DNA of 64,000 nucleotides from JADLHS01 sp044225555 (GCA_044225555.1 JBGAIM010000016.1:95904-159903), one strand, 5' to 3'. Positions 1 to 9,211 are shown, numbered from the stretch's first letter. Notes: generated from the letters alone by a model not told the origin. A program made the numbers and translations.

Positions 1-621
1 CGCGCACCGCTGACGGCCATGGTTTTTGCCGTGGAATTGACACATGATTTCATGATGCTCCCAGCCTTGCTCGTCGGAACGGTGGCAGCATTCGGCGTCA
101 CCGTTCTGCTTATGCGGCGTTCCATCCTGACCGAGAGACTTGCGCGCCGCGGGCATCACGTCACGTGTGAATACAGTATTGATCCGTTCGAGCTGGCCCG
201 CGTAGGCGACGTGATGGAGCGGGACGCGCCCTGTGTTCCCGCCACCATGAAGCTCGCTGAGCTGTCTGACCTGGTCGGCGACGGAAGCTCTCCCGTCAGT
301 CAACGGCAGGGCACGCTAATTGTGGATGAGCAACAGCAACTCGTTGGGATCATTACTCGTGGAGACATGGTGCGCGCACTGCGGCAAGACCCGTCCGGGG
401 GGATGACCGTAGCTGAGGCGGGCAGCACTGATCTCGTCACTACGCAATCACATGAACCCCTGCGCGCGGCGCTTGCCAGGATGTTGCATAGAAACATCGG
501 TCGCCTGCCCGTGGTTGATCAGGCCAACCCAAGACATGTGGTTGGCTACCTTGGTCGGGCGGCCATTCTTTCCGCGCGAATGAGGTTGCTGCACGAAGAA
601 GATCTTCGCGAACGCGGCTGA
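1..621 (+). CDS. ClC-type chloride channel, C-terminal part with CBS pair (5' truncated by window)
   Basis: The reading frame is open from base 1, so the gene begins before the window; 206 residues are visible. The first ~45 residues (APLTAMVFAVELTHD, then a hydrophobic stretch) match the last membrane helices of ClC chloride channels and H+/Cl- antiporters. Two CBS domains follow at about residues 65-125 and 135-200, with typical segments LIVDEQQQLVGIITRGDMV and IGRLPVVDQ. CBS pairs usually bind adenosyl nucleotides and gate the transporter. The family is known to have this layout; the specific ion is inferred. It appears chromosomal and unrelated to the mobile element further right. Confidence 0.85.
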   Translation, partial: RAPLTAMVFAVELTHDFMMLPALLVGTVAAFGVTVLLMRRSILTERLARRGHHVTCEYSIDPFELARVGDVMERDAPCVPATMKLAELSDLVGDGSSPVSQRQGTLIVDEQQQLVGIITRGDMVRALRQDPSGGMTVAEAGSTDLVTTQSHEPLRAALARMLHRNIGRLPVVDQANPRHVVGYLGRAAILSARMRLLHEEDLRERG

Positions 622-744
622 AATCGTTACAACCCAAACCTTTGGCTTCTATGCTAAAAATACTCCTGCTCAAATTCACTCTCGCGGTTCTCGCAGGCTG
701 GGCGATCCTTGCGTTGCTCTGATCCGTAGTTGCGGCCCGAAGCT

Positions 745-758
745 TTGACCCCGGTCAA
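745..758 (+). promoter_or_regulatory. FNR/DNR-type binding box
   Basis: The sequence TTGAC-CCCG-GTCAA is a perfect 5-bp inverted repeat with a 4-bp spacer, the geometry of FNR/DNR boxes (TTGAY-N4-RTCAA). It lies 42 bp upstream of the first gene of an operon whose last gene is a Crp/Fnr-type regulator with the matching recognition helix. Autoregulation is inferred. Confidence 0.6.
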
Positions 759-800
759 GGTTCGTCACCGCTGGATGGTCCAAACTGAAGTTGTGAGTCT

Positions 801-1238
801 ATGCTCACGATGGTCATGAGCGACAACAAGAAACGTCCATTGGTTTATTCGTGCTCCGGCGCTTCGAGCGCCGCGCAGTTGGCCAACCACCTTGCCGTGA
901 AACTCGACCGGCTCAAAGTTGCCGAGATGTCTTGTATTGCCGGAGTGGGCGGTGATGTGAAGCCTTTGGTGCGCACAGCCCTGTCGGGCAGGCCCATCAT
1001 CGCCTTGGACGGTTGTCCGCTACACTGTGTCGCGCATATCCTCAAACGCCACGGGTTGCGAGCGGCCAAGCATTACGACTTGAGCCAGCTCGGAGTGCAG
1101 AAACGAAAGCACGAGGATTTTGATCCCCAGGAGGCCGAGCGAGTATTGGCGCGGATTCGCGAGGAACTTGTCAAACCGGCAGACAAAATGACGGCGGACC
1201 TTTCGTTGCATTCTGCAACCCACAGTGGACAAGGCTAG
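801..1238 (+). CDS. DGC-domain putative zinc-binding protein
   Basis: This 145-residue protein has the conserved cysteines of the DGC family: C18 in YSCSGAS, C45 in MSCIAG, and C72/C76 in DGCPLHC, the motif that names the family. Such proteins are small, cytoplasmic and thought to bind a metal; their biochemical role is not established. It is the first gene of an operon with moaD, moaA, a DUF2249 gene and a Crp/Fnr regulator, which suggests a link to anaerobic or nitrogen-oxide metabolism. The start could also be the in-frame ATG at 810 or 816; nothing in the ribosome-binding region clearly decides between them. Confidence 0.8.
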   Translation: MLTMVMSDNKKRPLVYSCSGASSAAQLANHLAVKLDRLKVAEMSCIAGVGGDVKPLVRTALSGRPIIALDGCPLHCVAHILKRHGLRAAKHYDLSQLGVQKRKHEDFDPQEAERVLARIREELVKPADKMTADLSLHSATHSGQG

Positions 1239-1261
1239 AGCGGTTTCCTAAAACACCTGTC

Positions 1262-1498
1262 ATGCGCATCCTCTTCTTCGCCCACCTGAGAGACATCACC
1301 CGCTGCGCGGAAATGACTCTCCAGTGCGGGGAGACGGATGCCGATGGGCTGTGGCGTAAACTTGTTGCCGAGCATCCCGGATTGGAGCGGTATCGCAACT
1401 CGGTGCGGCTGGCAAAGAACTCCGAGTATGTGAATTCGGTGGAGCTTTTTGCTGACACGGATGAAGTGGCCTTGATTCCGCCGGTGTCAGGCGGATAA
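1262..1498 (+). CDS. moaD: Molybdopterin synthase sulfur-carrier subunit (MoaD/ThiS family)
   Basis: The 78-residue protein has the ubiquitin-like MoaD pattern: MRILFFAHLRD at the N-terminus, the EVALIPPVSGG tail, and a C-terminal Gly-Gly that in this family is adenylated and carries the sulfur as a thiocarboxylate. It would supply sulfur to MoaE to convert cPMP to molybdopterin; no moaE is visible in the window. It lies 16 bp before moaA, which supports the molybdenum-cofactor role over a thiamine (ThiS) role. Length is normal for the family. Confidence 0.85.
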   Translation: MRILFFAHLRDITRCAEMTLQCGETDADGLWRKLVAEHPGLERYRNSVRLAKNSEYVNSVELFADTDEVALIPPVSGG

Positions 1499-1514
1499 AC
1501 CATCGTTGATACAC

Positions 1515-2489
1515 ATGGATACATTTGGACGCACGATTGATTACCTGCGCATCTCGGTTACCGACCGCTGCAATGAGCGTTGCCTCTACTGCATGCCCGA
1601 GGGCTACAAGGGTTGGGAGCGGAAACCAGACCATCTGACGGCGAATGAAATCCTTCGCGTCGCGCGTGTCGCGGCGCGCATGGGCTTTCGCAAGTTCCGG
1701 CTCACCGGCGGCGAACCGCTGGTGCGCGCGGACCTGCCGGACATTGTGCGCGGGATGAGGGCAATCCCCGGCGTCGAGCATATCGGCATCTCCACAAACG
1801 GGACGAAGCTCGCCGCACTAGCGCAACCCTTGCGCGAGGCTGGCGTCGGCACGGTCAATGTGAGCTTGGACGCCTTTGATCCCATCCTTTATCGGTGGAT
1901 CACTGGTGGCGACGTGCATGCCGTGCTTTCCGGCATCCGCGCGGCCGTGGCGGCAGGCTTCGAGTGCATCAAACTCAACACCGTGCTCATGCGCGGGGTG
2001 AATGAGCAGGAAATCTGGCCACTGGTGTTGTTCGCGGCGGAACACGGCCTGCCGTTGCGCCTGATCGAACTGATGCCGGTAACCACCACCGACGTGCTGA
2101 CCGAGAAGAATTTCATGAGTGTGGGCGAGGCGATGGAACTGTTGCGCCAAAAGGACGAGCTGATCCCGCAGCCGGATTGGCGGCTCGGCTTCGGCCCGGC
2201 CAGGTATTACGAGTTGAAGCACACTGGGGCGCGGGTTGGCTTTATCGGCGCAATGACGAATCTGCACTTCTGCGAGACCTGCAACAAGATGCGCCTGACC
2301 GCAGACGGCAAAATGCGGCCATGTTTGGGCGACCACGGTGAAATTGATTTACGCCATGCGTTGCGTCACGAGCCGGACGACGCCGCCATTCAGGATTTGT
2401 TGTGCGCCGCTCTGCAACGCAAGCCGCTGGAGCACTCATTTCGCGACGCCTATCAACCCTGCCGCCCAATGACCGCCATCGGTGGCTGA
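1515..2489 (+). CDS. moaA: GTP 3',8-cyclase (molybdenum cofactor biosynthesis protein A)
   Basis: A radical-SAM enzyme of 324 residues that, with MoaC, converts GTP to cyclic pyranopterin monophosphate. The N-terminal SAM cluster motif is C19-x3-C23-x2-C26 (TDRCNERCLYC). A second [4Fe-4S] site is formed by the C-terminal cysteines near 253, 256 and 270 (FCETCNKMRL...RPC). The protein ends RPMTAIGG; a terminal GG is conserved and needed for activity in MoaA. I chose the ATG at 1515; a TTG three codons earlier is possible but gives a non-family N-terminus. Co-transcribed with moaD. Confidence 0.95.
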   Translation: MDTFGRTIDYLRISVTDRCNERCLYCMPEGYKGWERKPDHLTANEILRVARVAARMGFRKFRLTGGEPLVRADLPDIVRGMRAIPGVEHIGISTNGTKLAALAQPLREAGVGTVNVSLDAFDPILYRWITGGDVHAVLSGIRAAVAAGFECIKLNTVLMRGVNEQEIWPLVLFAAEHGLPLRLIELMPVTTTDVLTEKNFMSVGEAMELLRQKDELIPQPDWRLGFGPARYYELKHTGARVGFIGAMTNLHFCETCNKMRLTADGKMRPCLGDHGEIDLRHALRHEPDDAAIQDLLCAALQRKPLEHSFRDAYQPCRPMTAIGG

Positions 2490-2512
2490 CGACTATCCAA
2501 AGGACACGAACT

Positions 2513-2758
2513 ATGATGCCTTCACTGAACCGATTCAAACGTTGTGATGTTCGTGAAATGATTAACGGCGGAATCGAACCATTCCCTTTCATCCGTGAGC
2601 AGGTGGACAAGCTTAAACCCGGAAACGGCATCATCATCGTTGCGCCGTTTCTGCCATCTCCGCTCATTGAACGGCTCGGCGGCGAGGGTTTCAAATCGAA
2701 GGTGGAACGGGGCGTGGGCGCGGACTGGCTCGTTTACTTTTGGCGGGAAAGTGATTGA
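2513..2758 (+). CDS. DUF2249 domain protein
   Basis: The 81-residue protein carries the DUF2249 signature: an N-terminal CDVREM segment, then GNGIIIVAPFLPSPLIERL and a basic C-terminus ending in an aromatic strand (WLVYFWRES). DUF2249 is a small TusA-like fold of unknown function, often encoded near genes for nitrogen-oxide or anaerobic respiration. An AAGGA sequence lies about 9 bp upstream of the tandem ATG-ATG start. It sits between moaA and the Crp/Fnr regulator with short gaps and probably shares their transcript. Confidence 0.75.
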   Translation: MMPSLNRFKRCDVREMINGGIEPFPFIREQVDKLKPGNGIIIVAPFLPSPLIERLGGEGFKSKVERGVGADWLVYFWRESD

Positions 2759-2769
2759 ATGGTAAGCGC

Positions 2770-3489
2770 ATGACCGTCTCGCCAGCCGAATTCAGAACCG
2801 CCGTTGTTGTCAACACGCTGCGCAGTTGCCAGTTGTTCACGGGACTGCCCCTGCCAGACCTAGAGAACATCGCCGCTGTCACAACGGTCAAAACGATCGA
2901 AAAGGGTTCGTATCTATTTCGCGAAGGCGACCCGGCCCAGGGATTTTACATTGTCCAAAAGGGAGCGGTGAACGTTCATCGTGTCAGTGCAGCCGGCAAG
3001 GAACAGGTCATCCATGTCTTTCGCGTGGGCGACTCGTTCGCCGAGGTGGCCCTGGCTTCGGATAGAGGCTACCCTGCCGACGCTCGCGCGTTGGAAGAAT
3101 CACAAGTGTTGCTGGTTCAGAAAGCGGGCATCCTGGCGCTGCTGAAACGGCAACCGGAGCTGGCTCTGCGGATGCTCGGTTCGATGAGCAGCCATTTGCG
3201 GGTGCTGGTGGGGCAACTCGAAGATTTGACGCTCAAGGACGTGGAGACACGTCTTGCGAACTGGCTGGTCAAACGCTGTCCGAATCCAGCCAGTGACCGT
3301 CCGGTGAAGATTGAATTGACGATGACCAAGCGTGTATTGGCGGCAGAGCTTGGCACGGTCAGCGAGACATTTTCCCGCACGCTGGCGAAGTTTCGCGAGC
3401 AAGAACTTGTCACGGTCAAGGGCAAGACCGTGACCATTCTCTCACCTGCCAAGCTACACGCCCTCCTGCGTCGCAACCTGGGCGAGTAG
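2770..3489 (+). CDS. Crp/Fnr-family transcriptional regulator (DNR-like)
   Basis: A 239-residue two-domain regulator. An N-terminal cyclic-nucleotide-binding-type beta-barrel (about residues 20-135, with FREGDPAQGFYIVQKG) is followed by a dimerisation helix and a Crp-type winged helix at about 184-208 (MTKRVLAAELGTVSETFSRTL). The recognition helix has E-x-x-S-R, as in FNR/DNR proteins that read TTGA-N4-TCAA sites; such a site lies upstream of the operon. The N-terminal cysteine cluster of oxygen-sensing FNR is missing, so a haem/NO-sensing DNR-like role is more likely. A TTG at 2755 is an alternative start. Confidence 0.85.
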   Translation: MTVSPAEFRTAVVVNTLRSCQLFTGLPLPDLENIAAVTTVKTIEKGSYLFREGDPAQGFYIVQKGAVNVHRVSAAGKEQVIHVFRVGDSFAEVALASDRGYPADARALEESQVLLVQKAGILALLKRQPELALRMLGSMSSHLRVLVGQLEDLTLKDVETRLANWLVKRCPNPASDRPVKIELTMTKRVLAAELGTVSETFSRTLAKFREQELVTVKGKTVTILSPAKLHALLRRNLGE

Positions 3490-3843
3490 CGGTTTTTCCT
3501 CGTTCGCCTTGTCTTGAACTTCGATGACGCTGATCTGGTGGATGCTCGGCTGGCCATCGGGCACGAGCGACCGGTGATTCGGTGGCAGCACCATCAGGAA
3601 TGACAATTCCATCCGTTGAAGGGCGGTTTCGATTCGTCGCAAAGAGTGGCCGCGCAACGTGACTTCATGCGTAGCGAAGACCAACCGAAGACGCTGCTCT
3701 TTGCCCTCACTCTTGAGTTCGGCAAAGGCGAACTGGTCGAACGGTAGCAGCAGGCTTTGTTCAGACGACACTTCGACTTTGACCGCACGAGCGTTCGGAT
3801 CGCTCGCCCAGCATTCGGGTGATTTTGTGCTCATGGGTTTCAA
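3454..3843 (-). CDS. Hypothetical protein downstream of relaxase
   Basis: A 129-residue frame on the minus strand that overlaps the end of the relaxase gene by 83 bp and runs 36 bp into the convergent 3' end of the Crp/Fnr gene. An internal ATG at 3834 is also a possible start. The sequence is soluble, with no membrane segment or motif I recognise. Its position suggests an accessory gene translated with the relaxase. The overlaps at both ends lower confidence, and it marks the closest visible approach of the mobile element to the chromosomal operon. Confidence 0.45.
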   Translation of the reverse strand: MKPMSTKSPECWASDPNARAVKVEVSSEQSLLLPFDQFAFAELKSEGKEQRLRLVFATHEVTLRGHSLRRIETALQRMELSFLMVLPPNHRSLVPDGQPSIHQISVIEVQDKANEEKPLLAQVATQEGV

Positions 3844-6613
3844 TGGGTTGATGACGACAACGGGAAAATTTCAGCCGACAGAAATTGTCGGCGGCACGAC
3901 GGCCAAAGCGCAGCATGTAACCGTGCAGCTGATCCCAAAGGCGGACACCACGACGAGGAGCTACACCAGCCGCGAGTTCGAGTGCCAACGGCCGATGACC
4001 AGATCGTGTGACATTCTCGCGTAATTGCTCTTTGTCCGGCGTGAAGATGCGGATGCCGCGCCGCCCGCGCGAAATGGTCACATACCATTGCTGTGCGTTC
4101 GTTGCTGCCTTGATGGTGGAATCGGAGAACAGGACGTAATCCACGGTCTTACCTTGCGACCCATAAGACGTGACGGCGTAGCCAGGCAGAAACTCACGAA
4201 AGCTCGCATCCAACACCCGGCCATCGGCGAGTTCAACGCTGCCGTCGCCACGAACCGACTTCACCGCGACCAGCTCTCCGTTCGTGACGCGCTCGCCGGA
4301 AACCAGCTTACGATTGGCCTTGAGGTGTAGGCGGTCGCCGGACGCCAACGCAATGTCGCGAGTCTGACAGACCGAAATGCGGTCGAGCATCTTGTTTGAA
4401 ACCGTGACGAACCGGCCGCCGACCTCCACGAGCAGTCCGGTTCTGAGAATTCCCGACAGCTTGCCTTTCGCGCCCGCGTCGGCTTCGCGCACCTTCTGGT
4501 TAAATACGATCACCGCATCTGGCGGATAGAATCGTTCGTCGCGCTTCTGCGCATTGGTCAGGTCCACGCGTTCGAGCGCTTGAACCGTGACATCGTTCGC
4601 GCCAAGCAATCGCTTCGCCTTGAGCGCCTCGCGCACTCTCGAATTCACGCGATGCACTTCGCCCCAGGTCTGTGACACTACGACCGCCGAGGCGCTCTGT
4701 TCAGCGAGACGAACGTATTCATCGGCGAGCCTGTCGGCTTGATCTCCCACGCCACAACCAATGAAGGCGCCCATTTGGTCAAGACGTTTGAAGGATTCTG
4801 CCAGTCTTCCAGCGGCAGCGGATACAACAGCTTTCCGATACCGTTTGATGCTGGCGCGTTCGCTGTCATCGCGACCGATGCCGGGGTCTTGGCGGCGAAT
4901 CTTATGCAACTCCACCGCCCTCACCCCCGCATGACGCTCAATGGCGAGCAAAGCGTCCGATGCCTCCACTGCACCATGCTGCCGTGTATCCCCGGAGAGA
5001 ACGACCCGTGCGTTCCGTTCCTTAGCCAGACGGAGCAATGCCAGCATTTGCCGCCCGCCAATCTGGCCGGCCTCGTCCACCACGATCACGGCGCGCTCCG
5101 GCAACTCGCCCTTCGTGAGAAACCCAGCAACCGTCACCGGTGACGGAAAGCCCGCTCTTTCCATATCTACGACTTGCTGACGCTGCGGCGCGAGAACAGC
5201 CACGGGCCGGCCGGCGTGCTGGAGCTGTTCGACGAGTTCATGCAACACGAAGCTCTTGCCTGTGCCCGCACCGCCGCGAAAGACAGAAACCAGATTGGTC
5301 GAGCCAAGCAGTCCTTCAAGCGCCTTGCGTTGCTCGTCATCGAGTTTCGGACTCGTTGGAAGTGGCTTGGCTACGAGCGGCCAGCAGTCGCCGACGCCTT
5401 CCTTTGCAGTTTGAACAATTTCCCACTCGCGCAATAGCACGTCGCGCTTGGTCACTCCGCCGGGAAGGTCTGCGTCGCGAATGTAGTCGCGTCGTTCCGT
5501 AAGATCTTTGAGTTCGGCCAGCGAGAAATCCTCGCCTCGCGCCCGCCCCAGCGCCTCCTGCCAAAGTTGGCATTCCAGCACGACCGAGTTGCGGTCAAAG
5601 AGATGTTCCTCCGCCCACTGAACCGCCTCGGCCACCGAAATGGATGCACATTGCTTTCCATCACCGGTCACGCCTTCCGTCAACCCACGCAATACTTCTC
5701 GGTCTGCCTGACTCAGTTGAGCGCCCCACAACGCCCGCAGTTCATCGCGACTCAGATCCTTCTGCTTTCGCGTCCGCCTTTCGGTTGCCAAACGCGCCCG
5801 CAAATCGGCGATGTTTGAACCGGCCAGCTCCGGTTTGTCGGCAAGCAACTTCGTCAGAGCCTTGTCAATTTCAGCATCGCGCTTGGAGAAACGGTCACAC
5901 AAATCCGTCGGCACACCCTGAATCTGGAAATCCCCACGCGGTAGATTGCGAATGTGATATCCGAAACCGCGCAACTCGCGGGCGAGTTCGTGATAATAGG
6001 CGTTCTCCGCAAACTTGCGGGCGCGCAAGAGTTCGAAGTTCTGGAGCGCTTTCCAGCGATTTTCGGAAGCATCGAAAGTGGCGTTGAAAACGATGCAGTG
6101 GGTGTGTAGGTGCGGATCGAGCGCCCGAGAAGTATCATGCGTGAACAAGGCGGCGGCAAAATTCCCGGTGCGTTGGTCGCGATGCTCACCACCAGCACGG
6201 ATGCGGGTTGCGGCGAAAGCCTCAAACTCGCGCATTGCCGATTTCACCGCCCGGGCATGAGCTTCCAGCACGCGTTTGTCGTCACCGAGAAATCCGACCA
6301 GTGAAACCGACTTCGGCGGTGAAAAGGTGAAGTCGTAGAAAATTCGGCGGTTCGCGGCTTTGCCGTCACCGTCAGCCCGCGTGGTGTTCAGTCGCTGCGT
6401 CAGCGTGTCGCCCGTGGCGGGATGTTGATTCTCGCAGAGGCGAAGAAAGTCATCCGCACGGACTCGGCCTGCCAGCCCAAGACGCTGTGCGCCCGATCCG
6501 AGCCATTCCCCAGATACTCGCTGCCCCTCGTCGTAGTAATCGCCAACGCAAAGATGTTCCTCGAAGTATTCCTGGGCATTTGCCAGGTTGTATTGCGTCT
6601 TGGCGGTCACCAT
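3761..6613 (-). CDS. MobF-family conjugative relaxase (TrwC/TraI-like)
   Basis: The 950-residue protein nicks the transfer origin and unwinds the transferred strand. The N-terminal relaxase domain (1-300) has a tyrosine pair at residues 26-27 (GDYYDEG) and the three-histidine metal site HLHTH in RALDPHLHTHCIVF. The C-terminal half is an SF1 helicase with Walker A GGAGTGKS, motif II VVDEAGQ, and a late motif YVTISRGRRGIRIF. I chose the ATG at 6613, giving MVTAKTQYNLANAQEYF, the usual MobF start; an extension to 6691 is not homologous-looking. The last ~40 residues are unlike the family. A GTGY-N7-ACAC palindrome lies 36 bp upstream. Confidence 0.92.
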   Translation of the reverse strand: MVTAKTQYNLANAQEYFEEHLCVGDYYDEGQRVSGEWLGSGAQRLGLAGRVRADDFLRLCENQHPATGDTLTQRLNTTRADGDGKAANRRIFYDFTFSPPKSVSLVGFLGDDKRVLEAHARAVKSAMREFEAFAATRIRAGGEHRDQRTGNFAAALFTHDTSRALDPHLHTHCIVFNATFDASENRWKALQNFELLRARKFAENAYYHELARELRGFGYHIRNLPRGDFQIQGVPTDLCDRFSKRDAEIDKALTKLLADKPELAGSNIADLRARLATERRTRKQKDLSRDELRALWGAQLSQADREVLRGLTEGVTGDGKQCASISVAEAVQWAEEHLFDRNSVVLECQLWQEALGRARGEDFSLAELKDLTERRDYIRDADLPGGVTKRDVLLREWEIVQTAKEGVGDCWPLVAKPLPTSPKLDDEQRKALEGLLGSTNLVSVFRGGAGTGKSFVLHELVEQLQHAGRPVAVLAPQRQQVVDMERAGFPSPVTVAGFLTKGELPERAVIVVDEAGQIGGRQMLALLRLAKERNARVVLSGDTRQHGAVEASDALLAIERHAGVRAVELHKIRRQDPGIGRDDSERASIKRYRKAVVSAAAGRLAESFKRLDQMGAFIGCGVGDQADRLADEYVRLAEQSASAVVVSQTWGEVHRVNSRVREALKAKRLLGANDVTVQALERVDLTNAQKRDERFYPPDAVIVFNQKVREADAGAKGKLSGILRTGLLVEVGGRFVTVSNKMLDRISVCQTRDIALASGDRLHLKANRKLVSGERVTNGELVAVKSVRGDGSVELADGRVLDASFREFLPGYAVTSYGSQGKTVDYVLFSDSTIKAATNAQQWYVTISRGRRGIRIFTPDKEQLRENVTRSGHRPLALELAAGVAPRRGVRLWDQLHGYMLRFGRRAADNFCRLKFSRCRHQPIETHEHKITRMLGERSERSCGQSRSVV

Positions 6614-6648
6614 GCACGACCACGCTATCTGAACCTCCCACTTGTGGC

Positions 6649-6663
6649 GTGTATCACGCGCAC
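6649..6663 (-). promoter_or_regulatory. Candidate transfer-regulon operator, relaxase copy
   Basis: On the minus strand this reads GTGC-GCGTGAT-ACAC, one mismatch from the GTGT-N7-ACAC element found before three other transfer operons. It lies 36 bp upstream of the relaxase start. Confidence 0.4.
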
Positions 6664-6745
6664 ACTTGGCCATCACGATTTGAATCGGCAAACCTTTCCC
6701 GCCGCACTATTCTCACACAACCGATGTTGGCTGGCACTCACATCC

Positions 6746-9211
6746 ATGGCTGATGAACTTTCGCCAATCGAGATCATTGCCAAGGGGCGTTGGGACAACG
6801 CGCTGTTCACAACCTACGCGTTAAGCCTGACTTTCTTCGAGACGCACATCATCAAGAACTGCCTCGTCAAGACAGGTTGTCGCAACATCTGGGTGGTCGC
6901 GGACGTTGATGGTTATCAGCAGAGCTTGGCAGAAAGACAATCTGCCCGCGTGGGACAGGAGTATCACCTCGTTCCAGTTGCTCTTTCAAACGGTGTCTTC
7001 CATCCCAAATGCAGCTATTTGTCCGGGCCGGATGGAGATTTGTTGATGGTTAGCAGTGGCAATCTGACCTTTGGTGGGTTTGGTCGGAATGTCGAAGTGA
7101 TCGAGATGTTTCACTCCCGGCAAAACCCTGAAATATTCAGGGAGTTCGCCGAATTCCTCCAAGCTCTTGATGGGAGGAAGAACTTTCTCAATCCGGATCG
7201 CCGGTGGATTACGACGTTCACTGACTTGGCGCAGAAAGTCGGATTAGCCCATGCGTTTGCAGGACCGGACTTACCACGCTTGATTCACTGCGCAACGGAA
7301 TCTGTCTTCGATCAGATTAGATCAGTGTTCAATGGCAGCGGTGGAGCGGCGAGGTTGAAAGTGCTTTCCCCGTTCTACGACGCACAAGCTGGAGCAATGC
7401 AAGCATTGGCCAAAGAGGCGAAATGCAGCCGATTGACCATTGGCTTGCTCCCAGGCCGAGAGGACCAAAGCACTTTCCCGTTCGGTGTGAAGCCGGCGGG
7501 TGGACTCAAAGTAGATGCTGCGTTGATTTCGGACGAGACAGATGGGCGTCCGCTTCACGCCAAATGGTTCGAGGCCGACTTGAACAACGGGAATAGGCTG
7601 ACCGTCACCGGCAGCACCAACGCAACCGAGAAATCCCTCTGCACAACGGACAACATCGAGGTGAGTGTTCTCCGGGTCGAACCGCAACGATCAAAGCGGG
7701 CGATTTCGTGGAAGACTGTTCCGCTTCCCAAAGCCCATCAAAAACTGGAGTTCCGCAAGGCTGGCATCGGCGACCGAATCGTGGTTCATGCACGGATTGT
7801 TAAGCACGGAGATTTGATCGGGAGCTTAATCAGTTCGCGCAACGTCCGCGGTGCATGGCAGGCGGCTGTTGTTCGTCCTGATGGCGAAATGGTGGAATTC
7901 AAAGTTGAGGTTGCCACGGACGGCTCATTCCAAGCCGCGATCCCCCACGCGGAGCATTACGCCACCCAGACTGGATTACAGGCCGTCTTCAGGCGGGATG
8001 GTGTCGAGGGACGCGGTTGGATTCAGAATGAGGAGATTCTGAAACTGCCGCGATTGCCGCACTTGGGAATTACGTCACTGATTCGCCTCATCAACAACGA
8101 CCAAACGGAGGATGATGATGCGGCTCTTTTGGAGTATCTCGCATTGAGCGCGCAACAGCATCTCACCACTTTCAAGCTCGATACCAACATTTCCAAGAGA
8201 GCCGTCTCGCCCAAGAGCGATGAAACAGCGCAGACTCCCTCGATTGACTTGGAGCGGCTAAAGCCTTCGAGCCAATCCGGTGAGCAACAGGCTGCAACGG
8301 GTTCGCCCGAGGCAGCGCTTGATGAAATCTTTGGGAAACTCCGTCGGAGACTGCTGAACTCGCTCGGCACTCGCAAACACTCGACATCGGGTAGCCCGGT
8401 TACGGGAGATGCTGAGGATGATGACGACGAGGAAGCCGAGGCAAAGCCGAAGCACGTATTGAGCGGTTTGCAGCGTTTCGATGCTGCCATGAAGCTGCTC
8501 GTTGAGACGATTCTGGACCAAGCCCAATTGAAGGCGGCGTTTAACATGTGGCTTGAAGTTGAACTCGCGATGTTCACCGAGCGGCTTAATGACGATGAAG
8601 GCGCGGAACAATTCTGCCGCCGCTGGCATCACACAGCAGTTTCACGTTGTCGCCGTGGTGAGGCGATCACGACATTTGACCACCACCTGTTCACAGTTTC
8701 GGCAACATTGGCGGGTAACATTCTCTGCCAGAATCAATATAATGCGGACGAACAGATGGCGAGACTGGTTCATCTTCACGATGAACTGGAACGTTATTGC
8801 GGCGGGCCGGTGGATAAGTCTGTTGCTTCCACCGCAATCATCATCGAGCTAGGGCGTATCATTACGGAAAAAGTCATACTGCCAGCAGCGCCGGATTTGG
8901 CAGCCTCAATAGACCGCCTGCTTTCGACCCGGACATTCCGCGAGGAAGTCGAGATTGTCCGTGATTGCGCTGTCGAGAGAACAGAGCCGCCGGATGATTT
9001 CACGATATTTAGGACAGCCACCGGCAAAATGCTGCTGGAGTCATTGCGTCGGCGGCAGCGCATAGACCTTGTTGAATGGAGCAACGGGCGCAATGCCTGC
9101 CCGAAATGCCACTTGGTTCTGCCGGAGTCAGTGAAGCGGACACTCGAATCAGAGCGCATCGCGGTGTGCCCGCATCGCAACCACTTCCTTGTTCACTTGA
9201 AAACCTCATGA
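6746..9211 (+). CDS. Phospholipase D-like nuclease with C-terminal zinc motif (defence candidate)
   Basis: An 821-residue protein with two HKD-type half-sites. The first is H86-x-K88 (FHPKCSYL) followed by SSGN at 103-106; the second is HAKWF near 271 followed by GSTNAT near 290. PLD-fold proteins of this kind include nucleases and the DISARM protein DrmC. A long middle region has an acidic patch (DAEDDDDEEAE), and the C-terminus holds CPKC (about 785-788) and CPHRNH, a likely zinc ribbon. I chose ATG 6746 over the frame's opening at 6422, because the extra N-terminus lies antisense to the relaxase. Its stop overlaps the next start (ATGA). Confidence 0.75.
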   Translation: MADELSPIEIIAKGRWDNALFTTYALSLTFFETHIIKNCLVKTGCRNIWVVADVDGYQQSLAERQSARVGQEYHLVPVALSNGVFHPKCSYLSGPDGDLLMVSSGNLTFGGFGRNVEVIEMFHSRQNPEIFREFAEFLQALDGRKNFLNPDRRWITTFTDLAQKVGLAHAFAGPDLPRLIHCATESVFDQIRSVFNGSGGAARLKVLSPFYDAQAGAMQALAKEAKCSRLTIGLLPGREDQSTFPFGVKPAGGLKVDAALISDETDGRPLHAKWFEADLNNGNRLTVTGSTNATEKSLCTTDNIEVSVLRVEPQRSKRAISWKTVPLPKAHQKLEFRKAGIGDRIVVHARIVKHGDLIGSLISSRNVRGAWQAAVVRPDGEMVEFKVEVATDGSFQAAIPHAEHYATQTGLQAVFRRDGVEGRGWIQNEEILKLPRLPHLGITSLIRLINNDQTEDDDAALLEYLALSAQQHLTTFKLDTNISKRAVSPKSDETAQTPSIDLERLKPSSQSGEQQAATGSPEAALDEIFGKLRRRLLNSLGTRKHSTSGSPVTGDAEDDDDEEAEAKPKHVLSGLQRFDAAMKLLVETILDQAQLKAAFNMWLEVELAMFTERLNDDEGAEQFCRRWHHTAVSRCRRGEAITTFDHHLFTVSATLAGNILCQNQYNADEQMARLVHLHDELERYCGGPVDKSVASTAIIIELGRIITEKVILPAAPDLAASIDRLLSTRTFREEVEIVRDCAVERTEPPDDFTIFRTATGKMLLESLRRRQRIDLVEWSNGRNACPKCHLVLPESVKRTLESERIAVCPHRNHFLVHLKTS

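Noticed and set aside
651..722. A 23-codon hydrophobic frame between the chloride-channel gene and the DGC gene
   Set aside because: No clear ribosome site and no means to support translation; kept only as a possible small membrane peptide.
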